Source of the DNA: an uncultured Clostridia bacterium
GTDB taxonomy: Bacteria; Bacillota; Clostridia; Christensenellales; UBA1242
DNA length: 64,000 nucleotides
Assembly: GCA_934754495.1 (NCBI GenBank)
Contig: CAKVHW010000003.1
Location: forward strand, 117,387-181,386
Direction: 5' to 3'
How positions within the stretch are numbered: position 1 is the stretch's first letter; the number at the start of each line of letters is the position of its first letter. A model generated the notes under the pieces. The model did not search any database. It saw only the letters and a list, made by a program, of their open reading frames with translations, and was not told where the DNA came from. Positions 1 to 9,168 of this stretch are shown here, in pieces. The translations under genes and the position numbers were made by a program.

Positions 1-629
1 GCTAAAACAATGTCGTGTATTGACTTAATGTTGGTGTTTTTAAGTTGTTTTTCAATAAAATTTTCGTTTATTTGTGCCATTTCAGCATTGTTTTTTAGTA
101 ATTTACCTTTAGTGATAATCATTATTGGAAGTGATGCATTTTCTTTATCAATTCCCACATCACCAGCAGTAAGTGGTGCATATGGTGCACGTGGAATAAC
201 AGTAAGTGTGCCGTTTGTTTGAAGTATGGCATATAGCACTTCCTCCAAATTAAAATAATTAGCACCTCTTAGGGCTTCTTGAAGGTCATTAAAATTCATA
301 TTAAGTTTTTTTAGTGCCTTAAAATCAACGCCATCTGGACTTATAAGGATAATTGGCTTGCCATTAAGCAGTTTTCTAAAGAAGTTGCTTTTTCGGCTTA
401 AAAAAGACAATAAAAAGTGTAGGCATACTAATGCCAATAATGGGATTATGCCGTGAATTAATGGGAGAGCTGTTTCCGCCATGGGAATGGTTGCAAGGTC
501 GGCAATTACAAGAGTAATTACCAATTCAAATGGTTGCATTTCGCCAATTTGACGTTTGCCCATTAATCTTATTAAAAATAAAACAATTGAGTATATAATA
601 ATACTTCTAATGATAATAGTGAATGTCAT
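1..629 (-). CDS. DUF421 (YetF-type) membrane protein, 3' end cut off by window edge
   Basis: Reading the minus strand from an ATG at 629 gives an open frame to the window edge, about 209 residues. The first half has membrane segments and begins with a run of hydrophobic residues followed by LIRLMGKRQIGEM, which is typical of the DUF421/YetF family. The second half is a soluble domain with the usual NGKPIILI and 'GDVGI' type segments. The molecular role of this family is not established; Bacillus members sit in the spore or vegetative membrane. It starts 28 bases after the stop of the flippase gene on the same strand, so both may be co-transcribed. No strong ribosome site is visible. The C-terminus lies outside the window. 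Confidence 0.8.
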   Translation of the reverse strand, partial: MTFTIIIRSIIIYSIVLFLIRLMGKRQIGEMQPFELVITLVIADLATIPMAETALPLIHGIIPLLALVCLHFLLSFLSRKSNFFRKLLNGKPIILISPDGVDFKALKKLNMNFNDLQEALRGANYFNLEEVLYAILQTNGTLTVIPRAPYAPLTAGDVGIDKENASLPIMIITKGKLLKNNAEMAQINENFIEKQLKNTNIKSIHDIVL

Positions 630-657
630 ATTATCATTTTTTGTGTTTTTCTAAAAA

Positions 658-2154
658 TTATGTATTTTGCTTTTTGTCGTTTTTCTTGAATTTGCAAGTT
701 AAGATTTCTAAGTTAACTAGGTTAAAGCAATATGACAAAACAACAAAGTAAATTACTGATAAGAGTCCGCAAATAATTAAGGCTATAAAGTTGCCCCAAA
801 CAAATGATAATGGAGCAATAGCCCAATGATTAAATAAGAATAGTAAAACCGAAATAATAAGGTATTTTACATAAAGAGATATTTGTGAAGGATAGCCAAT
901 AAGTTTTTTTATTTTAATTAAGTTTATTACACTAACAATTCCTGTTTGAAGTCCCATACCAATTAAAATTGAGTAAATACCTACATATTTAGGTAATATG
1001 AAAATTGACAACACAATAAAAATTGCACTAATAGCATTGCTAAAAAATACAAATTTTTCGTGTCCTAATGAGTTTAAAATAGATGAAGTAATTTGAGATA
1101 TCCCCATGGGTAAAACAAGCCAAGCAAATAGGCTTAAATATACACCAGCTTCGGTGTTTTTAAACAAAATCAAACAAATTGGTTCGCCCAAAGCACTAAA
1201 AACTGGCAAGAACATAAAACAGCAAAAAAGTGTAAAAGATAGGCTGTTATAAACTTGTGTTTGAAGTTTGTGCATTTGGTTTTCTTTTTGCATTATTGAC
1301 AATTTAGGTACTAGTGCCATTGCTAGAGATCCAACAAGGGTTGTAGGGATTGTAATAAGTGGGAAAGTCATTCCAAGTACTATGCCTAGTTGGCTCAATG
1401 CCTGAGTTGATGAAAACCCCGCAGAAACCAACATAAGTGGTAACACGATAGATATTAGTGGTTGTAGTAGACTGCCAGCAACTCTTACAGCCATAAGCGG
1501 AGCAATGGTTTTTACTGTAGGTAATACAAAGCCCTGTGGAGAAACAAAACGTCCGCCGTCTTTAATAAAAAACACAATACCAACTACCGAACTTAAAATG
1601 CATGCAAGACTAATAGCAAGTCCTGCTGGTAAGTTGTTGTTTGAAAAACCTAGTGAAAATAAAACTAAGCAAAGTACTAATTTTAAAATTTGTTCAATTA
1701 ATTCAACAATACTTACTTTGGTATATTGTTCTTTGCCCCACATATAGCCCCTAATTGGGGCATATATGGCACTAAATACCATGAATGGAATAAGTGTTAG
1801 TATTACTGTATAACTTTGCATATCGGCAAAAACAAGTTTGAAAAACCCCTTAAAACACAATACAAATGTTATCACAAACACACTTAAAAATAATGCAATT
1901 GTAATGCCAGCACTTACAGTTTTGTTTGTAGCATTTTTATTCTTGTCAACTGTGTATTCAGCGGTTTTTCTAGAAATAGTTAGCGGAATACCTGCTGTAA
2001 GAAGTGTAACAAAAATAGAGCATATGCTAATAGCAACAGAGTATATGCCAAGCTCAACAGTTGTGACTTGCCTTGACAAAATTACCCTAAAAACAAAACT
2101 TAAACACCTAGATAATATGCTAAAAAATGATAAAACGGCAACAGCCTTAAACAA
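658..2154 (-). CDS. SpoVB-like polysaccharide/lipid II flippase (MATE/MOP superfamily)
   Basis: This 498-residue polytopic protein has about 14 hydrophobic segments. Its N-terminus (SILSRCLSFVFRVILSRQ, then ELGIYSVAISI) is the pattern of the SpoVB/MurJ/PST flippase group, which moves undecaprenyl-linked cell wall or spore cortex precursors across the membrane. The length fits the family. The start is uncertain: the annotated TTG at 2154 is 16 bases from the only good ribosome site (GAGGTGA at 2168-2174), while an in-frame ATT at 2163-2161 has ideal spacing. No ATG is available in this frame before the upstream TGA. It could act in cortex synthesis or in exopolysaccharide export; the sequence does not decide. 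Confidence 0.8.
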   Translation of the reverse strand: MFKAVAVLSFFSILSRCLSFVFRVILSRQVTTVELGIYSVAISICSIFVTLLTAGIPLTISRKTAEYTVDKNKNATNKTVSAGITIALFLSVFVITFVLCFKGFFKLVFADMQSYTVILTLIPFMVFSAIYAPIRGYMWGKEQYTKVSIVELIEQILKLVLCLVLFSLGFSNNNLPAGLAISLACILSSVVGIVFFIKDGGRFVSPQGFVLPTVKTIAPLMAVRVAGSLLQPLISIVLPLMLVSAGFSSTQALSQLGIVLGMTFPLITIPTTLVGSLAMALVPKLSIMQKENQMHKLQTQVYNSLSFTLFCCFMFLPVFSALGEPICLILFKNTEAGVYLSLFAWLVLPMGISQITSSILNSLGHEKFVFFSNAISAIFIVLSIFILPKYVGIYSILIGMGLQTGIVSVINLIKIKKLIGYPSQISLYVKYLIISVLLFLFNHWAIAPLSFVWGNFIALIICGLLSVIYFVVLSYCFNLVNLEILTCKFKKNDKKQNT

Positions 2155-2253
2155 TGATTTAATAATATCACCTCATAAAAACAAATTCATATAAATATAA
2201 TATTTAAACAAATTGCAAATTATTGCTAAAATTTTATAAAAGGTGAAATAAAT

Positions 2254-2595
2254 ATGGATACAGTTAAGGTTTTAGAAAATGAAAAAAATGGTGCAGAATA
2301 TGTGGAAAATATAGGTTGGCTTGAAAAGAAGGTAAAAGATGATGTGGTTGTGCTTGAAAATATGACAGTAAAAAAACTTGTAAAATCAAGCGAAGTAAAA
2401 CAATCTGATAAAGTAATTTGTGTAGAAGGTGATTTTAGTTTAATTACTTCAACTAGTGCAAGCGAGTATGTAGTAAAACCACTTGATACGCTTGAAAAAA
2501 TATCAAAGAAGTTTAATGTAGAGTATTCAAGACTTGTTCAAATAAACAATCTATCTACAACAAAACTTTTTATAGGGCAAGTATTAAAGTTGTAA
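2254..2595 (+). CDS. Small LysM-domain protein
   Basis: A 113-residue protein with a ribosome site (AAAGGTGA) well placed before the ATG. Residues about 71-113 form a single LysM motif (YVVKPLDTLEKISKKFNV followed by INNLSTTKLFIGQVLKL), a peptidoglycan-binding module. The N-terminal 70 residues are charged and not recognised. There is no signal peptide or membrane segment, which resembles spore-associated LysM proteins that act in the mother cell. It is divergent from the flippase gene and ends at a bidirectional terminator. Confidence 0.75.
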   Translation: MDTVKVLENEKNGAEYVENIGWLEKKVKDDVVVLENMTVKKLVKSSEVKQSDKVICVEGDFSLITSTSASEYVVKPLDTLEKISKKFNVEYSRLVQINNLSTTKLFIGQVLKL

Positions 2596-2596
2596 A

Positions 2597-2630
2597 AAAA
2601 CACTACTTTAAATAAGTAGTGTTTTTTTTA
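2597..2630. terminator. Bidirectional factor-independent terminator
   Basis: Inverted repeat AACACTACTT (2599-2608) and AAGTAGTGTT (2614-2623) with A and T runs on the two sides. It serves the LysM gene on the plus strand and the large surface-protein gene on the minus strand. Confidence 0.85.
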
Positions 2631-5600
2631 TTATTTATTTTCCTCATCGCTTTTTTCAGCAGGTTTAGATTTACTTTCTTCAGCCTTTTTAGATTTTGCT
2701 AATTTCTCTTGTTTAGCTTGTTCCTTTTCGGCTTTTAGTAAAGCTCTGTATTCAGCTTTACGTTGTTTAGCTTCGGCTTTTGCCTTTTTATATTCTTCCC
2801 AAATTTGGGCTTCTTCACGTGCAATTTCTTCTATTTCAGCATCAATTCTAGCAATTTCGGCTTTAATAAATTCTTGTCTAGCACGATATTTTTCAAGGCG
2901 TTCCAAGGTTTTATTCCTGTAGGAATTAACCTTCTTTTCATGTTTAGAAAGTTCAAGATTTTCTTTTTGTTCGGCTTTTTCAAGTTTCTTAATGTAGTTG
3001 TTAAATTCTTCTTCTTCCTTAACAGTGAATGCATTTTTGTCTTTAGCAATCTTTTCGTTACGTTCTTTTAAAGCCTGTTCTTTTTCAGCTTTAATTGCAT
3101 TACGTCTTGCTTCAATTTCGGCTTTAACACGATGGTGTTCGCTCTTATGAGCAGTTTCTTCAGCATCGGCTTCTGCCTTAACTTTAGCAATTTCTGCTTC
3201 AATTTCGTCTAATTGTTTTTGAAGTTCATCAATTTGTTGTTGACGTTTAGCAATTCTTTCACGGCGATCAAGGTCTTTGTCAAGAGTTTTTGCTCTGTCA
3301 TAATCGTTGTTAACTTTTTTATGAGATTTCCAATTAATTTTTCTAATAAGCACACCAACTACCGCAACAATAATTGCAAGAGCAGTAATTAGGGCAGTAA
3401 CAACGTACCAGTTAAATGTGGCTTTAAATTCATCTTCCTTTTTATTGTCTTCTGTATTGTCATCAGAAGATGTTTCTGTAATTGTAGCAGATTTAACATT
3501 ATTATTAGAATTTAATCCTTTTAGTAATGTATTAAAAGCATCTTCATCGGCAACATCAAGTTTTTCTAGGGTAATGTCATCAATTAAAAGACAACCACTA
3601 GCACCTTTGTCTTCAAAACCAAAGTCTAAAGATAATTCTGATGCAGTTTTTGCATTGATATAAAAACTATATTCTGTCCAACGATTATCAGTAATTTTAT
3701 CGAAATATGTTGCAATACCTGTGCCGTATAGTCTTACAGTTGCGCCATTTCCAGTGATACTAGATGTTTTTGCGAAGAACGAAACTTTGTAATAAGAGCT
3801 TGCTGACACACTGAATTTTCTATTTGTTGTAACAACATATTTTCCGTTTGATTCGCTGTTGCTGTTAACAACTAGGACATTGTTTCCAGAATGAGCACTG
3901 TATCCTAATTCGGTAGGATCCATAACTTTTGCATAAGCACCAGCCATAGATGTGCTTTCTGTAAATCCGTTAGCAGAACCATCTACAGATGTTTCTTCAA
4001 AATTATAAGCAAAACGATCTAATTTTGTAATATATTCATCGCTGTAAATTGATGGAGTAGCACCATTTGCTGTAGCACTTGTGTATACACTTTCTTCAAC
4101 TTTTTCTACAACAACATCATCAAAATAAGCATATTTAGATGATTGGTCGTTGTTGGTAAGACCAAATTGAATATAATAACCTTCTTCACTACCATTAAGT
4201 TTTACAAGTGTTGTAAACTTTGTCCAACCATCGGTAGTAATGTTGTTAAGATTTAAAATATAACCATTAGAGTTGTAAATTTTTACATTTGCTCCACCTT
4301 GTTTTGCATTGGCATAGAATGTAATTCTGTAATAAGAATCAGCGGTAGAAAGAGCGAATGTAGAACTTGTGTAAGTTTGGGTTCCTTCAAATTTGCTACC
4401 CATCATAAGCACGTTGTTGTTTGCGTCACCGCCATTAATTGTGCCAGGGTTGTATGCATTTGATACGGTAGAACTTCCAATTTTAAGGTTGTCATTGTTA
4501 AATAGTGTAGGGTTAGTGTTAACAACACCACTAATTGTTGTATCGCTAGCTTTTTGTGTTTCTGCATATGTCCAAGATGCAGGTTTTAGTGGATAACTAT
4601 TTGTATCTTTTTCGTTTTCGGTAATATCAAAATCGTGATTTGAAACAGAGTAGTCACTGCTATCGGTGTTGTAATTAAATGTTGTAGAGTTGCTTTCGCT
4701 TGATGCATCAGCGAACTTAGAATAAGAAAGTTCCTTAATAGTTACGTCATCAAGATATAAATAACCAGTTGTTTGTTCGTCACTTGTACCCAAAACAACT
4801 TGTAATTTGCATGTTGTGTCAATGTAGGCATCGCCATAAATGTAGAATGAGTAATTAACCCAACCATTTGTAGCGCCTTCGTTTTTGCAGTTTGTTGCAA
4901 CGGTTATGCTTGCTGTTTCAAGTTCTCTATCTTCTGTTGTGTTTACCAGTTTTAGAGATGGAGCAGTGCTTGCACCGCTGTTAGACCAAGCCCAAAGGCT
5001 AAGTTTGTAATAACCTTGACGTTTAATAGTAATGTCATTTTTTGTTTCAACAGTTGTTGCACTTTTTTCAGTGTTTGCAACAAACAACACGTGATTATCA
5101 CTAGAACGTAGGTTGTTTCCGCAAATATCAGTAACAGAAAGATTTGCGTTGTTGTAGTCTACACTGTCTTTAAACATTGAAAGGTTAACATTTCTAACAA
5201 TTGACTTAGATGCGTCAAAAGTAGGGGTTGTCCAGTCGTTAACCCAAGAACCCTCAAATGATGAATCTGTAATAGGAGAACCAACAGTTTCGTTGTCTCT
5301 TAAATCTACAAAACGTTTGAATACTGTTGTATCTGCATTGCTAACCAAACTTGAAAATGTGTTTTTGTCTAGTTCGGAAACGGTAACCTGATTAAAGAAA
5401 ACTGTACCTGTGCAAGGTTCTGATTTGCTACCCAACCAAAGTTGTAGTTTTAAAGCACTTTCTGCTTTGTATTCGTTTGTAGCAATATAAAAACTATATG
5501 TTGCCCAGTCGTTGTTAAGTTGTTTACCATATTGAGATTCTACGTTTTCAAACTTTGCATTTTTAGGTTCGGTATTAAAACCAGAAAGATACATAGAAGC

Positions 5601-6164
5601 ACGAGAATCTAGGGTAGTAGCACTACCAAGTTCACCAGCAATTTCGTTGTCAAAAGTTCCAGATAGTGTTTTTAAAGTAATTGAAATTTCATAAAATGAG
5701 TTTTTGCTAAGATTAAGGTTTGATGAAGTTTGGGTATAACCAAAGTTTCCACCTGCACCGTGTGGAGCACTCAAACTAAGCGAATAATAACTTTGTGAAC
5801 CACTCTCAGGGGCTTCGCTTGTAGGGTACTTAGGATTAGCAAGCACCATGTACTTTTTCAAATAATCGTCAGTCGCTCTATTGCTGTTAAAGATACCACC
5901 AACCATGGTTTTTTCGTTAAAGTTGCCGTTGTTTTCGCTGTCGGTAACTCTTGTCCAGTTGGATGGAGCATAAGGACTACTGCCGGTATAAGATGTGAAA
6001 GTAGAGTCGTTAATATAACTTGAAGTAATATCTTCGTGGTATGCAAAAACCTTATTGCTAGGAGCAAAGCATAACCCAGCAAAGGCACTAATTGCAAGAC
6101 CTAAACTAACAATCAAGCATGTAATTTTTGTTTTAATTTTTTGAAAGCAAGATTTCTTTGTCAT
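2631..6164 (-). CDS. Giant surface protein: signal peptide, repeated CBM-like domains, TM, intracellular coiled coil
   Basis: I place the start at the ATG at 6164, because the GTG at 6173 overlaps the ribosome site AAGGTGG. The 1177-residue product has a signal peptide (residues 1-41, ending near NKVFA), then about 870 extracellular residues with several repeats of a jelly-roll type pattern (YYKISFYAKT, 'NNVLMM', WTEYSFYI, 'YFDDVVVEK'), resembling carbohydrate-binding modules of the CBM4/9 group. A single membrane segment follows at about 916-938, then about 220 residues of almost continuous Lys/Glu/Arg-rich coiled coil predicted to be inside the cell. There is no LPXTG sorting signal. Ligand and function are unknown. 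The cytoplasmic coiled coil is unusual for a surface adhesin and could connect it to internal structures. Confidence 0.75.
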   Translation of the reverse strand: MTKKSCFQKIKTKITCLIVSLGLAISAFAGLCFAPSNKVFAYHEDITSSYINDSTFTSYTGSSPYAPSNWTRVTDSENNGNFNEKTMVGGIFNSNRATDDYLKKYMVLANPKYPTSEAPESGSQSYYSLSLSAPHGAGGNFGYTQTSSNLNLSKNSFYEISITLKTLSGTFDNEIAGELGSATTLDSRASMYLSGFNTEPKNAKFENVESQYGKQLNNDWATYSFYIATNEYKAESALKLQLWLGSKSEPCTGTVFFNQVTVSELDKNTFSSLVSNADTTVFKRFVDLRDNETVGSPITDSSFEGSWVNDWTTPTFDASKSIVRNVNLSMFKDSVDYNNANLSVTDICGNNLRSSDNHVLFVANTEKSATTVETKNDITIKRQGYYKLSLWAWSNSGASTAPSLKLVNTTEDRELETASITVATNCKNEGATNGWVNYSFYIYGDAYIDTTCKLQVVLGTSDEQTTGYLYLDDVTIKELSYSKFADASSESNSTTFNYNTDSSDYSVSNHDFDITENEKDTNSYPLKPASWTYAETQKASDTTISGVVNTNPTLFNNDNLKIGSSTVSNAYNPGTINGGDANNNVLMMGSKFEGTQTYTSSTFALSTADSYYRITFYANAKQGGANVKIYNSNGYILNLNNITTDGWTKFTTLVKLNGSEEGYYIQFGLTNNDQSSKYAYFDDVVVEKVEESVYTSATANGATPSIYSDEYITKLDRFAYNFEETSVDGSANGFTESTSMAGAYAKVMDPTELGYSAHSGNNVLVVNSNSESNGKYVVTTNRKFSVSASSYYKVSFFAKTSSITGNGATVRLYGTGIATYFDKITDNRWTEYSFYINAKTASELSLDFGFEDKGASGCLLIDDITLEKLDVADEDAFNTLLKGLNSNNNVKSATITETSSDDNTEDNKKEDEFKATFNWYVVTALITALAIIVAVVGVLIRKINWKSHKKVNNDYDRAKTLDKDLDRRERIAKRQQQIDELQKQLDEIEAEIAKVKAEADAEETAHKSEHHRVKAEIEARRNAIKAEKEQALKERNEKIAKDKNAFTVKEEEEFNNYIKKLEKAEQKENLELSKHEKKVNSYRNKTLERLEKYRARQEFIKAEIARIDAEIEEIAREEAQIWEEYKKAKAEAKQRKAEYRALLKAEKEQAKQEKLAKSKKAEESKSKPAEKSDEENK

Positions 6165-6400
6165 TTTGTCCACCTTTTTGTAAATTAACTACATGTAATT
6201 ATACACCATAAGCCCCAAACTTTCAAGCGAATTAATATAGTTAAAATATATAATTATAACTTATTATATTAATATATAAAGTTAAGTCTGCGTTTGTAAA
6301 ACCCAAATGGAAAAATTTTCCATTTTTATTAGTATGAATAGATTTTAAATTTTTAACCATATAAAAAATAAAAACTTTTATTTTGGGTTAAATTATTAAT
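6165..6400. other. Divergent intergenic region with AT-rich promoters
   Basis: This spacer separates the minus-strand surface protein from the plus-strand exporter genes. It is strongly AT-rich and must contain both promoters. The only clear structure is the dyad at 6305-6325, listed separately. Confidence 0.5.
6305..6325. promoter_or_regulatory. Perfect 10-bp dyad, possible operator
   Basis: AAATGGAAAA and TTTTCCATTT form a perfect inverted repeat around one A. It lies upstream of the TauE-type genes and of the divergent surface-protein gene and has no T tract, so it looks more like a protein-binding site than a terminator. The regulator is unknown. Confidence 0.4.
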
Positions 6401-6847
6401 ATGAAAAACAATAATTTAAAGGTAAACACATTAAAAATAGGCAAGTCAGTAGGTGTAGAATTAAGTACTATGCAAACTAGCGAAAAACCACGTAAAATAA
6501 ACATTTTTTGGCTTATATTAAGCGGTATTTTTATAGGCTTTGTAAATGGTTTTTGGGGTGGTGGTGGCGGAATGATATGTGTTCCAATTTTAACAAATCT
6601 TTTAAAACTTCCAGAGAAAAAAGGGCATGCCACAACTCTGCTTGTAATGCTTCCGCTATGTATTGCTAGTTTTATTATCTACCTAATTAAAGGCAGTGTA
6701 GATGTAAAAACCGCAATCAATGTTGGAGTGGGTTTTGTAATAGGTGGAGCACTAGGTGCATTTCTATTAAAAGGCATTAATAATTTGGTGCTAAAATTAA
6801 TATTTGCTGTGGTTATTATTTTAGGGGGAATTAAGTTGATATTATGA
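6401..6847 (+). CDS. TauE/SafE-type exporter, first half-protein
   Basis: A 148-residue protein with about four membrane segments and a glycine-rich motif (NGFWGGGGGMICVPIL) characteristic of one half of the TauE/SafE (DUF81) permease family, which usually is a single protein of about 250 residues made of two such halves. The N-terminal 40 residues are polar. No clear ribosome site precedes the ATG. The stop overlaps the start of the next gene, which encodes the matching second half. The substrate (sulfite, sulfoacetate or other organosulfur anion in known members) cannot be deduced. Confidence 0.8.
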   Translation: MKNNNLKVNTLKIGKSVGVELSTMQTSEKPRKINIFWLILSGIFIGFVNGFWGGGGGMICVPILTNLLKLPEKKGHATTLLVMLPLCIASFIIYLIKGSVDVKTAINVGVGFVIGGALGAFLLKGINNLVLKLIFAVVIILGGIKLIL

Positions 6848-7263
6848 TTATTTTATGGTATTTAATCGCTGGTGCTGTAAGTGGTGTTATTGCAGGGATG
6901 GGCATGGGCGGTGGGACACTTCTTATACCAATTTTAAGCATTTTTTTGAATGTTGAACAGCGAAACGCACAAGGTATAAACCTTATTGTTTTTGTTCCTA
7001 TGAGCATTGTTGCATTAATAATTCATTGTAAAAATAAGCTGGTTGATTTTAAAATAGGTATTCCAATTATGTTAAGTGGTGTGGTGGCATCGGTTGGTGG
7101 TTCGCTTCTTGCTATGAGTATCTCTAATGGTCTTTTAAAAAAACTGTTTGGCTATTTTCTATTGCTTGTTGGTGTTTGGCAAATTGTTACAATCTTCTTG
7201 CCACAAAATAAAAAGGGCAAAACTCCACAATTTAAAGTGATTGGAGTTTTTAAAATTAGGTAA
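6844..7263 (+). CDS. TauE/SafE-type exporter, second half-protein
   Basis: A 139-residue membrane protein with the same half-permease pattern (GMGMGGGTLLIPIL) as its upstream neighbour. Its ATG overlaps the stop of that gene, implying translational coupling and a heteromeric transporter. The C-terminus (PQNKKGKTPQFKVIG) is polar. Confidence 0.8.
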   Translation: MIILWYLIAGAVSGVIAGMGMGGGTLLIPILSIFLNVEQRNAQGINLIVFVPMSIVALIIHCKNKLVDFKIGIPIMLSGVVASVGGSLLAMSISNGLLKKLFGYFLLLVGVWQIVTIFLPQNKKGKTPQFKVIGVFKIR

Positions 7264-7324
7264 AATTCGTTGATTAATTTCTTTTAAATTGCTATACTTA
7301 GGCATATATAAAGGAGATAAAACT

Positions 7325-7492
7325 ATGACAGTAGATAGAAATAAATGCGTAGGTTGTGGTTCTTGCATGGGGGCTTGCCCAGTGGGAGCAATTTCAATGG
7401 TAGACGGCAAAGCAAAAATTGATAAAGAAAAGTGCATTGGCTGTCAAACATGTGTTGCGGTTTGCCCAGTAGAAGCAATTAGCAATGATTAA
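7325..7492 (+). CDS. 2[4Fe-4S] ferredoxin
   Basis: A 55-residue protein starting at the ATG at 7325 after the strong ribosome site AAGGAGAT. It contains two CxxCxxCxxxCP clusters (CVGCGSCMGACP and CIGCQTCVAVCP), the signature of clostridial-type ferredoxins that carry two four-iron clusters and transfer single electrons. It is followed directly by a terminator and appears monocistronic. Confidence 0.95.
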   Translation: MTVDRNKCVGCGSCMGACPVGAISMVDGKAKIDKEKCIGCQTCVAVCPVEAISND

Positions 7493-7503
7493 TATGAAAA
7501 ATT

Positions 7504-7532
7504 AAAGTGAATATAGTTATATTCACTTTTTT
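7504..7532 (+). terminator. Factor-independent terminator after ferredoxin
   Basis: AAAGTGAATATA and TATATTCACTTT form a 12-bp stem with a minimal loop followed by a T run. Confidence 0.85.
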
Positions 7533-7570
7533 GTTTTGAAAAAAATACCACAAAACCTATAAAGTTTAGG

Positions 7571-7599
7571 TGTACAAATTTTATTTTATGTGTTATAAT
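7571..7599 (+). promoter_or_regulatory. Probable sigma-A promoter of the Ppx-like/mreB unit
   Basis: TGTACA (7571-7576) and a perfect TATAAT (7594-7599) are separated by 17 bases. It lies 40 bases before the next gene start. Confidence 0.6.
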
Positions 7600-7639
7600 A
7601 CCTACAAGTTGAATTAGGCTTAAAAAAGGAGAAATACTT

Positions 7640-9154
7640 TTGGAAAATATTGCAATTATTCTTTTAAACTCTGATAATGTTAAGATGCAATTTGTGCATG
7701 TTAATAAAAACAAATCTTTTGCACCATATAAGACCATTTCAATGCCAGTTAACCTTACAAAAGATTTTTATTCTGATTACTTCTTTAAACCTGCAGTGAT
7801 TAAAGATGTTGTATCAATTATGAAAGTTTTCAAACAAATGATTGATATGGAAGAAATTAAAACGACTCTTTGTTATGCAACATGTTTGCTTAATGATGCT
7901 AAAAACAACAACGGTGTTCTAAACGAAATTCAAAACGTAACAGGATTAACCTTTAATGTTGTTACACCTGAGGACGAAGTTAACTTTATTTATACAGCGG
8001 TTATTAATACATTTAATAAGCCAAAGGGACTTATTGTTAATGTTGATAGTTTTAACACAACATTCATTTTGTATAATAGACGTAACATTCTAGAAACAAA
8101 ATATATTCCTGTGGGTTATGAAACATTGTATAACAAATTCTACACAGCAAACACTACAACCGAAAAATTCTGTAACGATGTTAAGGAATACTTTAAATCG
8201 CAAATTGCAGAACTAAACTTTGTAAACGAATTGCCTGAAGAATTTGAAATCATTGGCGTTGGTAATATGTTTAACAACCTTGGTGTTTTGGCTAGAAGGG
8301 CTAAAAAATATCCAATTGATCTTGCACACAATTTCCCAGTAACAAAACAAGACTTTGAAAAGGTTTATGGTGTGTTAAAGGGTCAAGACATTACAAAACT
8401 AACAAAAATTAAACAAATTTCTGTAGAAGATAGCAAGTATTTGCTTACAGCATTCTCAATGATGGGTGCTTTCTTAGACCTTAACAACAAAGATGTTGTT
8501 ACAATTAGTAGAACCGGCTTTATGGAAGGTGTTGCATTCAACTATGCAATACCACTAACCGTGGAAAAACCTATTAGTGATACACTTGGTTATAGTCTTC
8601 AAACAATTAATGAATACTACGATAATTCTTGCCAGGTGGCAGTTCACAACTACAACTTGTCTATGATATTATTCAAACAACTTAAAGTTTTACATAAATT
8701 GGGTAGAACTTATGTAAGAGTGCTAAGAATTGCAAGTTATTTGTATGCATCAGGCTTAAGAGTAAATTATCACGATAAAGAAAAGATTGCATTTAATGTA
8801 ATTCTAAACAGTGAAATTTATGGTGTTTCACATAGTGAAATTGTTATGGCTAGTTTTGTTGCAGAACTTTGTGAATTTGACAACTTTAACCTTAGTGATT
8901 GGGTAAAATACAAAGACCTTGTTACTGAAGAAGACTTACAAGCGGTAAAACGTCTTGCTGTAATCCTTAGAATTGCAGAAGGACTTAATATCACTGGTTT
9001 TGGTAATGTGGTTGATGTAAATTGTGATATTTTGGGTGATAGTGTTATCATGAAAACAATTGTTAATAACGATGCTTCACTTGAAATTAAGTATGCAAGC
9101 CTTGTTGCTAGCGAATTTAAAAAATGTTTTAACAAAAACCTAGAAATTATATAA
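7640..9154 (+). CDS. Ppx/GppA-like protein with HD-like C-terminal domain, probably catalytically inactive
   Basis: A 504-residue protein with a TTG start after AAAGGAG. The N-terminal half follows the Ppx/GppA exopolyphosphatase/pppGpp phosphatase fold: CYATCLLNDAKNN and TGLTFNVVTPEDEVNFIY align with the family's 'ATSAxRDAxN' and 'TGxxIxVISGEEEA' segments. The expected D-x-G-S-N-S phosphate loop is replaced by LLNSDN, and the second glycine-rich loop by VNVDSFNTTF. The C-terminal domain (about 320-504) resembles the HD-like domain of long Ppx proteins, but the LHDIG motif reads LYASG. I infer a pseudoenzyme, perhaps a nucleotide sensor or scaffold. It is 14 bases upstream of mreB, suggesting a shape- or division-related role. 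Confidence 0.6.
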   Translation: MENIAIILLNSDNVKMQFVHVNKNKSFAPYKTISMPVNLTKDFYSDYFFKPAVIKDVVSIMKVFKQMIDMEEIKTTLCYATCLLNDAKNNNGVLNEIQNVTGLTFNVVTPEDEVNFIYTAVINTFNKPKGLIVNVDSFNTTFILYNRRNILETKYIPVGYETLYNKFYTANTTTEKFCNDVKEYFKSQIAELNFVNELPEEFEIIGVGNMFNNLGVLARRAKKYPIDLAHNFPVTKQDFEKVYGVLKGQDITKLTKIKQISVEDSKYLLTAFSMMGAFLDLNNKDVVTISRTGFMEGVAFNYAIPLTVEKPISDTLGYSLQTINEYYDNSCQVAVHNYNLSMILFKQLKVLHKLGRTYVRVLRIASYLYASGLRVNYHDKEKIAFNVILNSEIYGVSHSEIVMASFVAELCEFDNFNLSDWVKYKDLVTEEDLQAVKRLAVILRIAEGLNITGFGNVVDVNCDILGDSVIMKTIVNNDASLEIKYASLVASEFKKCFNKNLEII

Positions 9155-9168
9155 AAAGGACTAATTGT

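Noticed and set aside
10..222. Plus-strand frame at the left edge
   Set aside because: It is antisense to the well-supported DUF421 gene.
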